In this document: one piece after another, positions 8,716 to 17,349 of the stretch
Layout of the letters: every line of letters begins with the position of its first letter
Position numbering within the stretch: the first letter of the stretch is position 1
Source of the DNA: Pisaster brevispinus
Lineage: Eukaryota; Echinodermata; Asteroidea; Forcipulatida; Asteriidae
Reading direction: 5' to 3'
Length of the DNA stretch: 64,000 bases
Assembly (NCBI GenBank): GCA_023634235.1
Contig: JAMKCF010000018.1
Span: 8,506,768 to 8,570,767, forward strand
Program-made: the position numbers and the translations under genes
The notes under the pieces: generated by a model
The model's input: the letters and a program-made list of their open reading frames with translations, nothing else
Databases searched by the model: none
Told to the model about the DNA's origin: nothing

Positions 8716-9254
8716 GCATAACAGCAAATCTAAGAAGAGGGAAAGGCAGGTCTTGGAGATGGGCATTAGTACACCAAGGCCCCCCCTTGACATCTTCTGA
8801 GCCCCTCCCTCCCCCAGTGCACAAGCCACTGACCCTAAATGTGCCTGGATCCTGTCAATACTGCTGGCCAGGAAACCTTTAGATCGAGATCACAGCTAGC
8901 CCCCACCCACCCACAGCAACCAGCACCCTCTGTGCACCCTGCAGTTCCCCAAGTCTGCTTCTTTTTCCCCGTCACCCCCAGCCAGCTACATCCAGCTTTT
9001 CAGTCCCATCCCAGAAATGTGGAAGAAAGGCCCATCCCTCGCAGTACAGCACACTATCGCCGGCATGCCACCAAGGAGGAGGAGACGGGCATTTCCGACA
9101 AAAAGTATGCTGCCCGCACTCACCGTCTGAAGTATCAATCTGCAGTAAGTGTAAGCAACCCAGAGCAACGTCAAGCCATGCACAGTACTATGGCAACTGG
9201 TACTGTACCAATACCGATAAAGAAACCCAAGAAGAGTGGTGGGCAAGGATGGTG
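8716..9254 (+). pseudogene. Copy A exon 11: C-terminal zinc-ribbon exon
   Basis: It starts at CTCTTACAG/GCATAAC and encodes HNSKSKKRERQVLEMGISTP, then after an extra C in a poly-C run near 8780 a Pro-rich stretch, RNVEERPIPRSTAHYRRHAT and KEEETGISDKKYAART. After another frameshift near 9125 it encodes ICSKCKQPRATSSHAQYYGN WYCTNTDKETQEEWWARM. Cys-x2-Cys...His...Cys is a typical small zinc ribbon. Copy D has the corresponding exon at 38,379-38,943 with this end in one frame, showing the intended reading. The open frame 8839-9270 is mostly the true frame up to AART. Confidence 0.65.
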
Positions 9255-9456
9255 TCCAAGTGTTAAGTGAAGATTGGGCTAGATGCAGGGAGTAATCTCG
9301 AGTATCTCAAGGAGTAATCTCTAGAGCTAATTAAAGATTTGTAATGCTGCTAAAACCAAGGTCAATTTTAGCAACTGAGTATTTCTAACAATTTTGTAGT
9401 TTTAATGCTTGACAACTACAACCAGCAATGTATTCATTACCAATAATGTTTACTTG

Positions 9457-9570
9457 GATTTGAAGGATCACCAAGCAACACACACTACCATGGAAGCTGA
9501 AGTCGCACCAGAAGAGTGGCAGGCAAGGATGGCAACCAAGCTGGAGGAGGAGCATGACCTACCGGAGTGA
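9457..9570 (+). pseudogene. Duplicated tail of the element C-terminus
   Basis: Just downstream of copy A, a second short segment encodes EEWQARMATKLEEEHDLPE then TGA. It resembles the end of the zinc-ribbon exon (EEWWARM in A; NWQARMVTKRKE in C). The preceding bases resemble a frameshifted SHTHYYG motif. It lies between the two copies of a 3' flank repeat, so it is probably part of a tandemly duplicated element end rather than an alternative last exon. Confidence 0.5.
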
Positions 9571-9606
9571 AGAGGGCAGCTAGATGCAGGGAGCAGACAA
9601 GTGGGA

Positions 9607-9660
9607 GTATCTTAAGGGGGAATGTCTATATTTAATTGTAGACATTTCCCCGTAAGATAC
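9607..9660. repeat. 22-bp inverted repeat hairpin
   Basis: The arms at 9,607-9,628 and 9,639-9,660 (left arm beginning GTATCTTAAGG) match at 20 of 22 positions around a 10-nt AT-rich loop. It lies inside the second 3' flank unit of copy A, and the first unit has only part of it (GAGTATCTCAAGG). It could be a structured 3' end or a small inserted palindrome. Confidence 0.8.
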
Positions 9661-9846
9661 AAAAAGTTTTTAATGCTGCCAAATTCAAGAGCAATTATTG
9701 AAAATGAGTACATATAATATTTTTGTCATTTGAATGCTTGACAACCACCGTCAACAATGTACTCATTTCTAATTATTTTGCCTTAGATTTGAAGTCTCAA
9801 GCCCTTACAAAAGCAGAGAGGAAACCTACTTGTATGGTAATTAAAC

Positions 9847-9857
9847 AATAAAATAAA
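9847..9857 (+). promoter_or_regulatory. Possible poly(A) signals after copy A
   Basis: Two overlapping AATAAA hexamers occur about 280 nt beyond the last element stop on the same strand. They would suit 3' end formation of copy A-type transcripts. In AT-rich DNA the hexamer is common, so this is weak evidence. Confidence 0.3.
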
Positions 9858-9859
9858 GG

Positions 9860-11240
9860 CATGAACTGATTGATTGATTCAATTATGTATTTGTTCACTT
9901 TTTATTTGATTCAGTAAATCACAAACAGTTAAGTTTATGACAAAAGTTACACACTATCATATTTAAAGTTATTCAGACAGCTATGACACAAACTTCAACA
10001 CCTTTAGGACAGGCACAATAGCATAAACACATGTGCAGATACAATGCCAACAAGTACATGTATTAGAATAGTCGGGCACATACTAAATAAACAAGTAGAA
10101 ATGAACTTAATCGTTACCAAACCTGCTGCGTTTTGAGGAAACACTTATAATTTTCAATGTGTGGTGGTATGGTAGCAGAGAAAAGTGTTTGTTATGAGGT
10201 TTTACGACTAGAGTTGTTTGATAAGTCCTCCATTAAATGGTTGTGTTGCCCTCATCCACATTTGAACATCAATCTAACAAATGAAGGATTCCCTTTTTTT
10301 CTTTCTTTTTTATCAAATTAAAAATTCATCATTTAAAGGCAACACAATTGTTCCTTTTTTTGTTCTAAGTGACAATGTCTTCATTACATTACACTGTTTA
10401 TAAGTTTGTAAGTCAATAAAATGTGGTTTTTATGTGTTTCAAAGCTGTGAAAATTGAGTTTCTTAAACATCAGTCTTCATAGGGCATCAGTCTTCATCCT
10501 TTCTTCAGTTTAAGGCAGTACGTTCTATATGCCTACTTACTCAGCGTTGAACACTTTCCCGCTTGTCAGCTAAATGAGGCGATACTGAGGAAAAAGAAAA
10601 AAGAAAAAAAAGAACATTTGAGATTTCACAAAACCAGCAAGACCTGCTGGTGACATAACTTGTGCAACCAATTCCTGTCTTTCCATGAACTGGGATCAAT
10701 AGGAGAGAGAGAAAAAAAACCCACTTCTATAAATTACAGAAAAGTGATTATTGTGTAAATATAATTTCATTTCAAATTGCCTGTATTTTGATTTGAACAC
10801 TGCCCAGTTTTATATTTTAAATTTAAAGTTCTATAGAGTTCTACACAATCTTAAGCATTTTGGAGAAGGTTCAGAGGCATGATGGTTGATAGAAAAACAC
10901 ATTTTAAAGTTTTGATGTTCATTTATATTTTTTTTATGCAAACTTTCACTTTCCATATGAATTACCGGTCATTTCTCAAGGAAAACCCCACAAAGCTACT
11001 AAGCATCACTGTGATTGGCCAATAGTACAGTACAATAGGACAGTACACTTCCCCTGCCTGACTATTGACCCCTTTGAATAATTCATGAGTTAATCATGAG
11101 GATGGGCAGGGCCACTGCTTGCGCATGCCTGCACAGTGCAGGATAGTGGGCAAAAAACAGGCCAGAAAAATAAGTTTACCATACCTTTCAAAGCTAATAT
11201 CTCGCTCAAACTTGGCTTAAAACATTAAAATTATACATAT
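9860..11240. other. Non-coding, no gene seen
   Basis: AT-rich sequence without an open frame of note or recognisable RNA. It contains a purine-rich A/G tract near 10,588-10,614 and a short CAGTACAATAGGACAGTACA pair near 11,026-11,047. Dispersed-repeat homology begins near 11,100 (see the paired repeat entry). Confidence 0.5.
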
Positions 11241-11340
11241 TATTGATCCTGGTGTCCAATACAATCATATTTCTACAACATTTTTGCAGGTTTTTTAGTT
11301 TTGAGCAACAGAGAAGAACGGCCTACATTTTTGTGCATAG
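11100..11340. repeat. Dispersed repeat, first copy
   Basis: GGGCAGGGCCACTGC...GTGGGCAAAAAACAGGCCAGAAAA...CTCGCTCAAACTTGGCTTAAAAC...CAACATTTTTGCA...CAACAGAGAAGAA is repeated in the same order and orientation at about 12,955-13,165. The copies are diverged. This indicates a dispersed family or a local duplication of about 220 bp with 1.6-kb spacing. Confidence 0.65.
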
Positions 11341-11470
11341 GCCCTATCATTGTTCCAATTATTTTTTAAGTGTTCCAGTTTGTTCAAAAAGTGTTCCAAA
11401 TTGTTCGAAACATGTTTCAACTTTAAAGTGTTCCAATTGACCCAATTCGTACAAAGTTGTTCCAATTGTA
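11340..11470. repeat. GTTCCAATT-type short repeats
   Basis: Six or more GTTCCA(A/G) motifs occur in 130 bp on the + strand, with imperfect spacing. Related GGAACAATTGGAACG sequence appears near 13,190-13,260 and, inverted, at 55,080-55,245. This is probably a fragment of one dispersed repeat family. Confidence 0.5.
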
Positions 11471-11604
11471 GAGTCATAATATTTTTATTAGTCAGGCGCA
11501 CATTAAAACCCAGCAGTGTGAGGGTTACTGTCAGTACAATATGACAATCATTTTTATGACAATAGTCCATACTGATATTTTATTATTTCCCACCGTACAC
11601 ACTG

Positions 11605-11730
11605 GCCCCAATTTCAAAGCTGCTTAAAGTAGAAAATTTTGCTTAATTTGTGTACTTATTTTAGCAGGCTACCAGCCAGAAATGGCGAATGTGACATGGT
11701 ATTTTGGCCGGTAACCTTACTTTAAGTTTT
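11605..11730. repeat. Degenerate foldback repeat
   Basis: CCCCAATTTCAAAGCTGCTTAAAG resembles the CCCAATTTCATA.AGCTG.T.AGC end of the elements at 12,117-12,316 and 13,286-13,527, but the other end is eroded. It is listed as a degenerate member of that family. Confidence 0.4.
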
Positions 11731-11959
11731 ATTCTGTCATTGAGGGTTCTTCCTCCATAATTTTGTTGTGCTTAGCTACTCTTTTCTGTGCTCTTATGAT
11801 TATGTACTTAGGCCCTGCGTGTCAACTCGCATCTTTCTCTATGCATATACCATGATATCCTGAGCTGGACCATGCCACTTGTCCTACAGGGGGTGTCAAT
11901 CAACAGGCTGACAGGGCCGGGGTATAAGTGATATTTGTTGGAAAGGGGCACAGGACAAT

Positions 11960-12050
11960 TGACTCTGTCTCCTGACGATGACTGGTGCAAGCTAGTCGAA
12001 ACGTTGAGACCAATTAAGAACTCACTTCGTGGCAGTGAAGTAATTAATGA
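11960..12050. repeat. Repeat end with AGTCGAAACGTTGAGA motif
   Basis: CTGACGATGACTGGTGCAAG followed by CTAGTCGAAACGTTGAGACC forms a short stem and resembles the CTGAxGA...CGAAACGTTG signature found near the ends of several retroelement families, Penelope-like among them. That comparison is from memory. A related GGGTCGAAACG hairpin lies at 62,630-62,700 in the other orientation. No open reading frame of such an element is present. Confidence 0.4.
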
Positions 12051-12116
12051 GAAGTCCCCTCGATCCGATCCACTCAGAGAAAGTAGATCTGGCTGATTTC
12101 CTACCTTCAGCCCAAA

Positions 12117-12316
12117 GCCCAATTTCATAAAGCTGTTTAGCAGAAAATTATCCTTAGCAAATGTCTTCACTTAGCAAGAAATGATTGAGCGGGGTACCAG
12201 TGGCAACAATGTAAACTTTATGGAATATTGGTTGGTAACTTGTTTCTGCTAAGCAAGATTTTCCTGTGCCTTGCAAGTTTTTGTGCTTAATGGGATGGCT
12301 TTATGAAATTGGGCCC
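12117..12316. mobile_element. Foldback MITE, GCCCAATTTCATA family
   Basis: It starts GCCCAATTTCATAAAGCTG and ends TTTATGAAATTGGGCCC, with inverted TTAGCA/TGCTAA motifs inside. It is about 200 bp. It is the same family as the element at 13,286-13,527 but more diverged. There is no coding capacity, so any movement would depend on an unrelated transposase. Confidence 0.75.
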
Positions 12317-12954
12317 AGGTAGTAGCTAATAAGCTGGACAGTTCTTTTCAGAACTAAGTAGTCTCCCAAAGTAGTCTCTCGAATTCCAAAAATCTACTCC
12401 GCGGCAGTAGAATAAAAAGCAAGACCTAGTTCTATAAGAACAAATCTACATAGCTAGTAGATATACACATGGTGTTACCGCAAACCGAATATACATTGAT
12501 ACCTCACCATGCAAAGCCTCAAAAAGTATATGACTCTGTAGTGTTAGCATGGGTAGTGTTAGCCCCATAAATAGTGCCAATACGCTGGACTATGGGGCTA
12601 GGTTAGTGTTCGCATCCTTTGTGTATTAAATCGGTATGTCAATTTTCAGTGGATGAAACCATTATATGAAACCAAATTATAAAACTTAATTGATTAAGCA
12701 AACAAATCAGATTGAATTCACACAGCACAGGCACTACCTGGAGATGTACAAAAATGGAAAACAAACCCTCCAGCAGGTTCACATCTTCATCCTATGGAAA
12801 AAGCTGACAACCACCAGCAAACATCGCTGGCCATCTCTCTGCGACTCTCAGCAATGGGGAGGGCGGGGGCGCGGGCACCAACAGCGAGGCACGGTTGGGA
12901 AAATAAAGATGAAGCAAAGCATCGCCACCCAATCAACTGGCTGCACAACGTTGT

Positions 12955-13165
12955 GGGCAGGGCCATTTCTACATGCAAAGTGGGCAAAAAAGGGCCAGAA
13001 AAGCAAATTTTCCATTTCTTGAGAAGCTGAAGTAGCTCGCTCAAACCATAGAAAAACTTGGCTTAAAACAGACAAATTAAGCATATTGTTGAACATAAAT
13101 TTACATTTCAACAACATTTTGCATATTTAAAGAAAGTTTCAAACAGCAGAGAAGAATGACCTAGT
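12955..13165. repeat. Dispersed repeat, second copy
   Basis: Diverged direct copy of 11,100-11,340, sharing GGGCAAAAAAGGGCCAGAAAA, CTTGGCTTAAAACA and CAACAACATTTTGCA in order. It is followed by GGAACAATTGGAACG-type sequence near 13,190-13,260. Confidence 0.6.
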
Positions 13166-13285
13166 GCCGCCGCCAAGCATTATCGGTCCAGAATTGGAAC
13201 AACAATTGGAACGTCTGGACCAATCGGAAGCTGCGGTTCCCAAACTGGAACGCTTTTGGAACAACGGATGATGACGTTTATACCT

Positions 13286-13527
13286 GGGCCCAATTTCATA
13301 GAGCTGCTAAGCACAAAAATTTGCTTAGCATGAAATTTCTTCCTCGATAAAAACAGGATTACCAACCAAATTTCCACGTGATTTTCAGGATAAGCAAACA
13401 ACAGCTAACTACCAGTAACAAGCAATATGCAACACATGGAAATTTGGTTGGTAATCTTGTTTTTATCAAGGAAGAAATTTCATGCTAAGCAAATTTTTGC
13501 GCTTAGCAGCTCTATGAAATTGGGCCC
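13286..13527. mobile_element. Foldback MITE with arms of about 100 bp
   Basis: A 242-bp nearly perfect palindrome. It opens GGGCCCAATTTCATAGAGCT and closes with the complement; both arms carry TGCTTAGCATGAAATTTCTT and a GGTTGGTAATC.TG block. The unpaired centre is only about 40-50 bp. The high arm identity suggests recent amplification or arm homogenisation. No clear target duplication is visible (ACCT on the left, TGAT on the right). Confidence 0.9.
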
Positions 13528-14374
13528 TGATCAATTTGTGCGCCCCATACATTGTTTCAGCTCACCGATGCGATCGGTGGTGTTTTTTCGTAATTTCAAA
13601 GATTTGGAGTCCTTGGGAATGTTTAAAACACCCGAGCACTCTGGATCTTGAGGAGGTTTCTGCACACACAAAGATTATGTTTATGCAAATTATGGCTTGC
13701 AAGCAAAGTAGCCTCCAAGCCAATGAAAGGGAGGTGTGCAAATCTTGCCTTTACAATGCTGGGGAAAAATGTAGGGACTTTTCACGCACGTGTAAAAGTA
13801 CATTACGTACATTACATAGCTCTGCGCGCAAAGTATATACTGGGACGGGTTATTGATAGCGTTCAAATCATCAGAGCAAGCATGCATCGCAGAATACGGC
13901 GACAGAAGCTGATGGAGCTTTTCTTCGCTCCACGAAGCACTTGAAGAACACAGAGAAAACCTCAACATTTCTTATTTGATTGATCTTCACTGATGTGCTG
14001 TCAGGTAATACTGTTTTGAAGTTGATAGTTCACTATCTTTGAATTTGATATTCTAAATGATGTTTTATTATTAATATTATGGGCGGGAAAATGGACCATG
14101 GAGTTGGACTCCTCTCATCTGCTATGGTTGTGCATAGACTCTATGATAGAGCAAGGTTGTGTTAGGGTTAGCCCCACTTGTGTGTGGCCGGCCAAGCTGG
14201 GAATCCTTGGCCACACACGAGGACCATGCTGGGTTACGTGGCACATACTATCGATGGGCTTTTTGCAAAAACTTTTGCCCACAAAAAGGCACCATGTCCA
14301 TGTTCGTTTACTCATCACATACTAAAATAGTACTACTCTAGTTTTTTAGTACTACTACGTCAGGAATACTCATA

Positions 14375-15431
14375 CAGTCATTTGACCAGTTCGGGATCAC
14401 TTTTTGAATTCACATTGTTTTTGGTTGCAATCTCTTTGACATTTTAAACAAAAAAGTTTATCAGTTTACCTAAACATGTTATAAAACTCACCAAGTATCC
14501 ACTGACAAAAAAAGATTAGTACTTTTGAAGAGGCTTTGAGAAAAGTATTGTCACCTGTTTGACCAGTTCAGGATCAGTTGATTCTATTCGGAATCAGTAG
14601 CTTGCCCTCTATTGCAAACCAATACTCCCATTCATAAAACTGTCTCTCAAGGACACAAACTTCACAAGTGTGTTGGCATGGACATGGACTTCCTTTCTCC
14701 AGAGAATTTCATGCAAGTGTATTCAACAGCAGCGCAAAAATCCAGCAACAAAAACACAAAACAACAGCAAAGGCAAATGAAAAGGTGAAGCACGCCTAAA
14801 AGCAACATTGACCCAAATATCTATTCTTACAGTCGCAATTTCCTCCTCCAAGTTTCATTTTCTCACAAAAAAAACAATATTCCTACAAGAATTTGTTGAA
14901 GAAATGTATCTTAAAAGCAACAAATAAACTTTCGACTGCAGCAGTAAGATTTTACCTCACTGAGTGCGGCACCATTTGACGCAATGAGAGATGCCGAGTA
15001 GTGAGTGATCCCGAACTGGTCAAGGGTACGATGCCCCCCAAAAGACGATTTCGGTAATTTCGTCTCCTAAAAAAATCAAGACGACTGCTCAGTATTTACC
15101 TGAAATATTTTTAACACATTCTAAGCATTTAACATAAATGTGATTCGCCCTGGCGTTCACATTTTAAAGGTAAGAAGTTTTAACAGCGTTTTTCAACCAA
15201 CATTTTTTTTTAAAATAATGATCAAAATCGCAGACAAACTTCAAGAAAATTTCCATAATTTATTTGTTGATGAAGTTTGGAACCTTATTTTGGGTTTGTT
15301 GGTTTATTGCATGTTATTCTTCACATGTATCAACAGAAATTGGTAATGTGAGAAGTAACTTAATTATGGGGTTGTTGCAAAGTTGAAGTGATCCCGAACT
15401 GGTCAATGATCCCGAACTGGTCAAATGACTG
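14375..15431. mobile_element. Non-autonomous Tc1/mariner-like element with IR/DR ends
   Basis: It is flanked by TA on both sides (14,373-14,374; 15,432-15,433). The terminal repeats start CAGTCATTTGACCAG and are identical over 25 bp. The core TTTGACCAGTTCGGGATCA recurs inside: left at 14,558-14,576 (one mismatch), right at 15,005-15,022 and 15,389-15,405 in inverted orientation. TA target, CAGT start and doubled inner binding sites are typical of the IR/DR type of Tc1/mariner ends. No transposase remains in the 1,057 bp; the open frame at 15,140-15,346 is not transposase-like. The family assignment is inferred from the ends alone. Confidence 0.85.
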
Positions 15432-15446
15432 TACTAGTCATTACTC

Positions 15447-15502
15447 ATAGCCCCACTTGTGTGATCAAGGATTTTTTTCATCAGCCACACAGGTGGGGCT
15501 AT
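15447..15502. repeat. Hairpin, ATAGCCCCAC arms
   Basis: Arms ATAGCCCCACTTGTGTG and the complement of ATAGCCCCACCTGTGTGG enclose about 20 nt. It abuts the right end of the Tc1-like element. A related GTTAGCCCCACTTGTGTG with a CACACA counter-arm lies at 14,167-14,215, just left of that element. This may be a small palindromic repeat into which the element inserted, or two separate copies. Confidence 0.6.
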
Positions 15503-15819
15503 TCTCTATTGCATAACTGTGGCAAAATGCATTGATCAGTCCAGCTCATTCAAAATCCATGTCAGTCCAGATTTTGGATTGCATGTATCTCCATGCTTTA
15601 GTTTTAGCAGCCCAAACAGGCCCATGACATTACTTTATTTGAGATCTACCGACAATTCAAAATGCTGCAGCTGGAATGAAGCCTCACCATTTTGAGTTAC
15701 ATGCATGCTGTAAGTGTAACCATACATTACTCCCTTACGGATACTTACGGATACTTATGGAACGTCGGGCTCTGAAGTTAGACTTGGTCTATTTGTGCCC
15801 ACCTTGAAGTGTCACACGA

Positions 15820-15990
15820 CAGGGCTGGATTTACATGGAGGCCACGAAGGCCATGGCCTCTGTTGCCCCTCAGGCTGGTCTTGGCCTTGGTACCCCTCAA
15901 AAATTTGGCTTAGTGCCCTTTGCAATATAAATGGCCTTGCCCTCTCAAAGGTGAAGTTCAGGCCTGTGAAAGCTTGTTGGTGTGCAGTGA
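15820..15990. repeat. Dispersed repeat (also at 30.49-30.66 kb)
   Basis: ATTTACATGGAGGCCACGAAGGCCATGG...GTGCCCTTTGCAA.AT.AAAATGG...GCCCTCTCAA recurs as a direct copy near 30,487-30,665. It is a diverged interspersed repeat. A second repeat starting AGGGGCGGATCCAGGATA follows at 16,085. Confidence 0.6.
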
Positions 15991-16299
15991 GTTGTCGATT
16001 TTTCAATTTTAGCATGGTTTATATGTTATTGTGTATTTTTTTAAATGCCCTGTATGTAAGCTTGTATCTTTTTAGCCAGTATTCAGGGGCGGATCCAGGA
16101 TATTTTAAACCGGGGGCCCAATGGGGCACTCAGGATTTTTTTTGGGGGGGGATCCAAAAATGAAAAACCCAAACAACGGTTGGGGTCCAGGGGGTGAAGC
16201 ACCCTGAAGCTCCGAGCTTTTGGCGTTTTGGGGGGTGAAAAATCAAGCCTCCATGTGCCTAAAAAAGGACCCATATCAACCTTCTAACTTTACTTGAAG

Positions 16300-17030
16300 A
16301 AAACTTTAATCCCACAAATTTCGCGTTTGGATCTGGTTGCTGCATTATCTGGTTCATGTACTTCATTAAAAACATAGTGGGTAAAATCTAGCGTTTTCTC
16401 AAATTCAAGCTTAGTGTAGTCTTTACACTTGAATGCCGGAACGACATGAAATATATTTTATCCCAGACAAATTGGCACGTCAGGTTTCAAATGCTTATGT
16501 TTCTGTTGCAAATCTAAACAACCACAAGTGACATATCATGAAAGATTCATTTTGGTAGAAAGAAAAAAAAGAATGGCATATGATGAAAAAGAAACTCCTG
16601 CTGCTGGGGACCACACCACACTTGCGGCTAATTTTGTTAACAGGCAGAAGTAAACAAAAAAAGGGAATTATTATTATTTGTTTTTACTCGGGGGGTACGT
16701 TCAAGTTAGACCCAGTTACTGGCCCGCTGTACTTCACTTTTTAAAACTTTGAAATTGACAGTCAAATTTCAAATTGACAGTCAAAATTTCACACACATGA
16801 AAAAGAGGAGTACAGCACCCCAGTTGCAAACTTTACTCACTGGGTGTAAACAATGCCGATATTCGTCTTTACCTCTTGCAAAATAGTACCCCCTGAAAAC
16901 CCCTAGAAAAAGCTTTGAAGCTCTGATTTTTATTTATAATTGTAACAATTGGCTCTTTTCATTGCAGAGTGGCCTCATTTTAAGAAAAAATATACATTTT
17001 GAGTCTCTGATTTCAGTTTGTTTTCAGTCA
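16300..17030. other. Non-coding, nothing recognised
   Basis: AT-rich DNA. It has a short direct duplication of AAATTGACAGTCAAA near 16,752-16,787. No gene or RNA is seen. Confidence 0.4.
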
Positions 17031-17031
17031 G

Positions 17032-17343
17032 TTAAAGGGAGGGTATATTTTTAGTAATTACTCCAAAAAATAATGACCATAACAACTTAAGAAGCACTGC
17101 AACTGTTGTTAATGTATAACATTTTGAGAAACAATTCCCTTCAGAGGAATGTTGTTTTAGAAAGAGGGATTCAAAAACATCATGGATTATTTGTCCTGTG
17201 TGGACAAAACCACTCCAGATTTGCGGCAGTATCGCTAAAAGCGCTACCACCTTTTGAAATGAAATTAGTTTTATTGTCATACATTTATGTAGGATTAAAA
17301 CAATTGAGTGGTTCCAAAAACCAAAGGTATACTTTGCCTCTAA
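17032..17343. mobile_element. MITE-like repeat, TTAAAGGGAGGGTATA ends
   Basis: The left end TTAAAGGGAGGGTATA (17,032-17,047) and right end TATACTTTGCCTCTAA (17,328-17,343) are imperfect inverted repeats (about 12 of 16). The interior has the ATTACTCCAAAAAATAATGA and GAGAAACAATTCCCTTCAGA motifs I associate with an abundant echinoderm repeat, from memory. The open frames across it on both strands are incidental. Confidence 0.6.
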
Positions 17344-17349
17344 AGTTGT

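Larger units (their letters stand above)
1653..9254 (+). pseudogene. DUF6729 element copy A, whole decayed gene of eleven exons
   Basis: This is the most complete member of the family. Eleven exon-like blocks lie in canonical order with GT/AG junctions: N-terminal block, 60-nt exon, Ser-rich repeat exon, DUF6729 exon, putative transposase core, linker, acidic exon, Pro/Ser exon, helical exon, second helical exon, C-terminal zinc ribbon. I infer a mobile-element protein because the window holds at least seven DUF6729 segments and eight core segments, all decayed and rearranged. The family name comes from my memory of DUF6729-containing animal proteins. Disabling changes in copy A are TAG codons at 3574, 4237, 4866 and 4944, a 1-nt loss near 5294, a 2-nt loss near 6816, an extra C near 8780, and frameshifts near 1830 and 9125. 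Copy B lies about 48 kb away in opposite orientation. No terminal inverted repeats or target duplication are visible at its ends. Confidence 0.8.
9278..9800. repeat. Two direct copies of the 3' flank of copy A
   Basis: GCTAGATGCAGGGAG begins both units (about 9,278-9,467 and 9,579-9,800). They share TTTTAATGCTTGACAACTAC-like and ATTTCTAA/TTTTG segments and end at GGATTTGAAG / AGATTTGAAG. Identity is moderate with small indels. The two units flank the duplicated coding tail at 9,457-9,570. Each presumably represents the 3' untranslated end of one element copy. Confidence 0.6.

Noticed and set aside
8839..9270. 143-codon frame as an independent gene
   Set aside because: It is the middle part of the element's last exon read past a frameshift. 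Copy D shows the proper continuation into the zinc ribbon.
11960..12050. Complete Penelope-like element
   Set aside because: Only the CGAAACGTTG end motif is visible; no reverse transcriptase or GIY-YIG sequence lies nearby.
13648..13944. Overlapping open frames near 13.5-13.9 kb as a small gene
   Set aside because: No domain, no splice context and frames on both strands; composition is ordinary non-coding.
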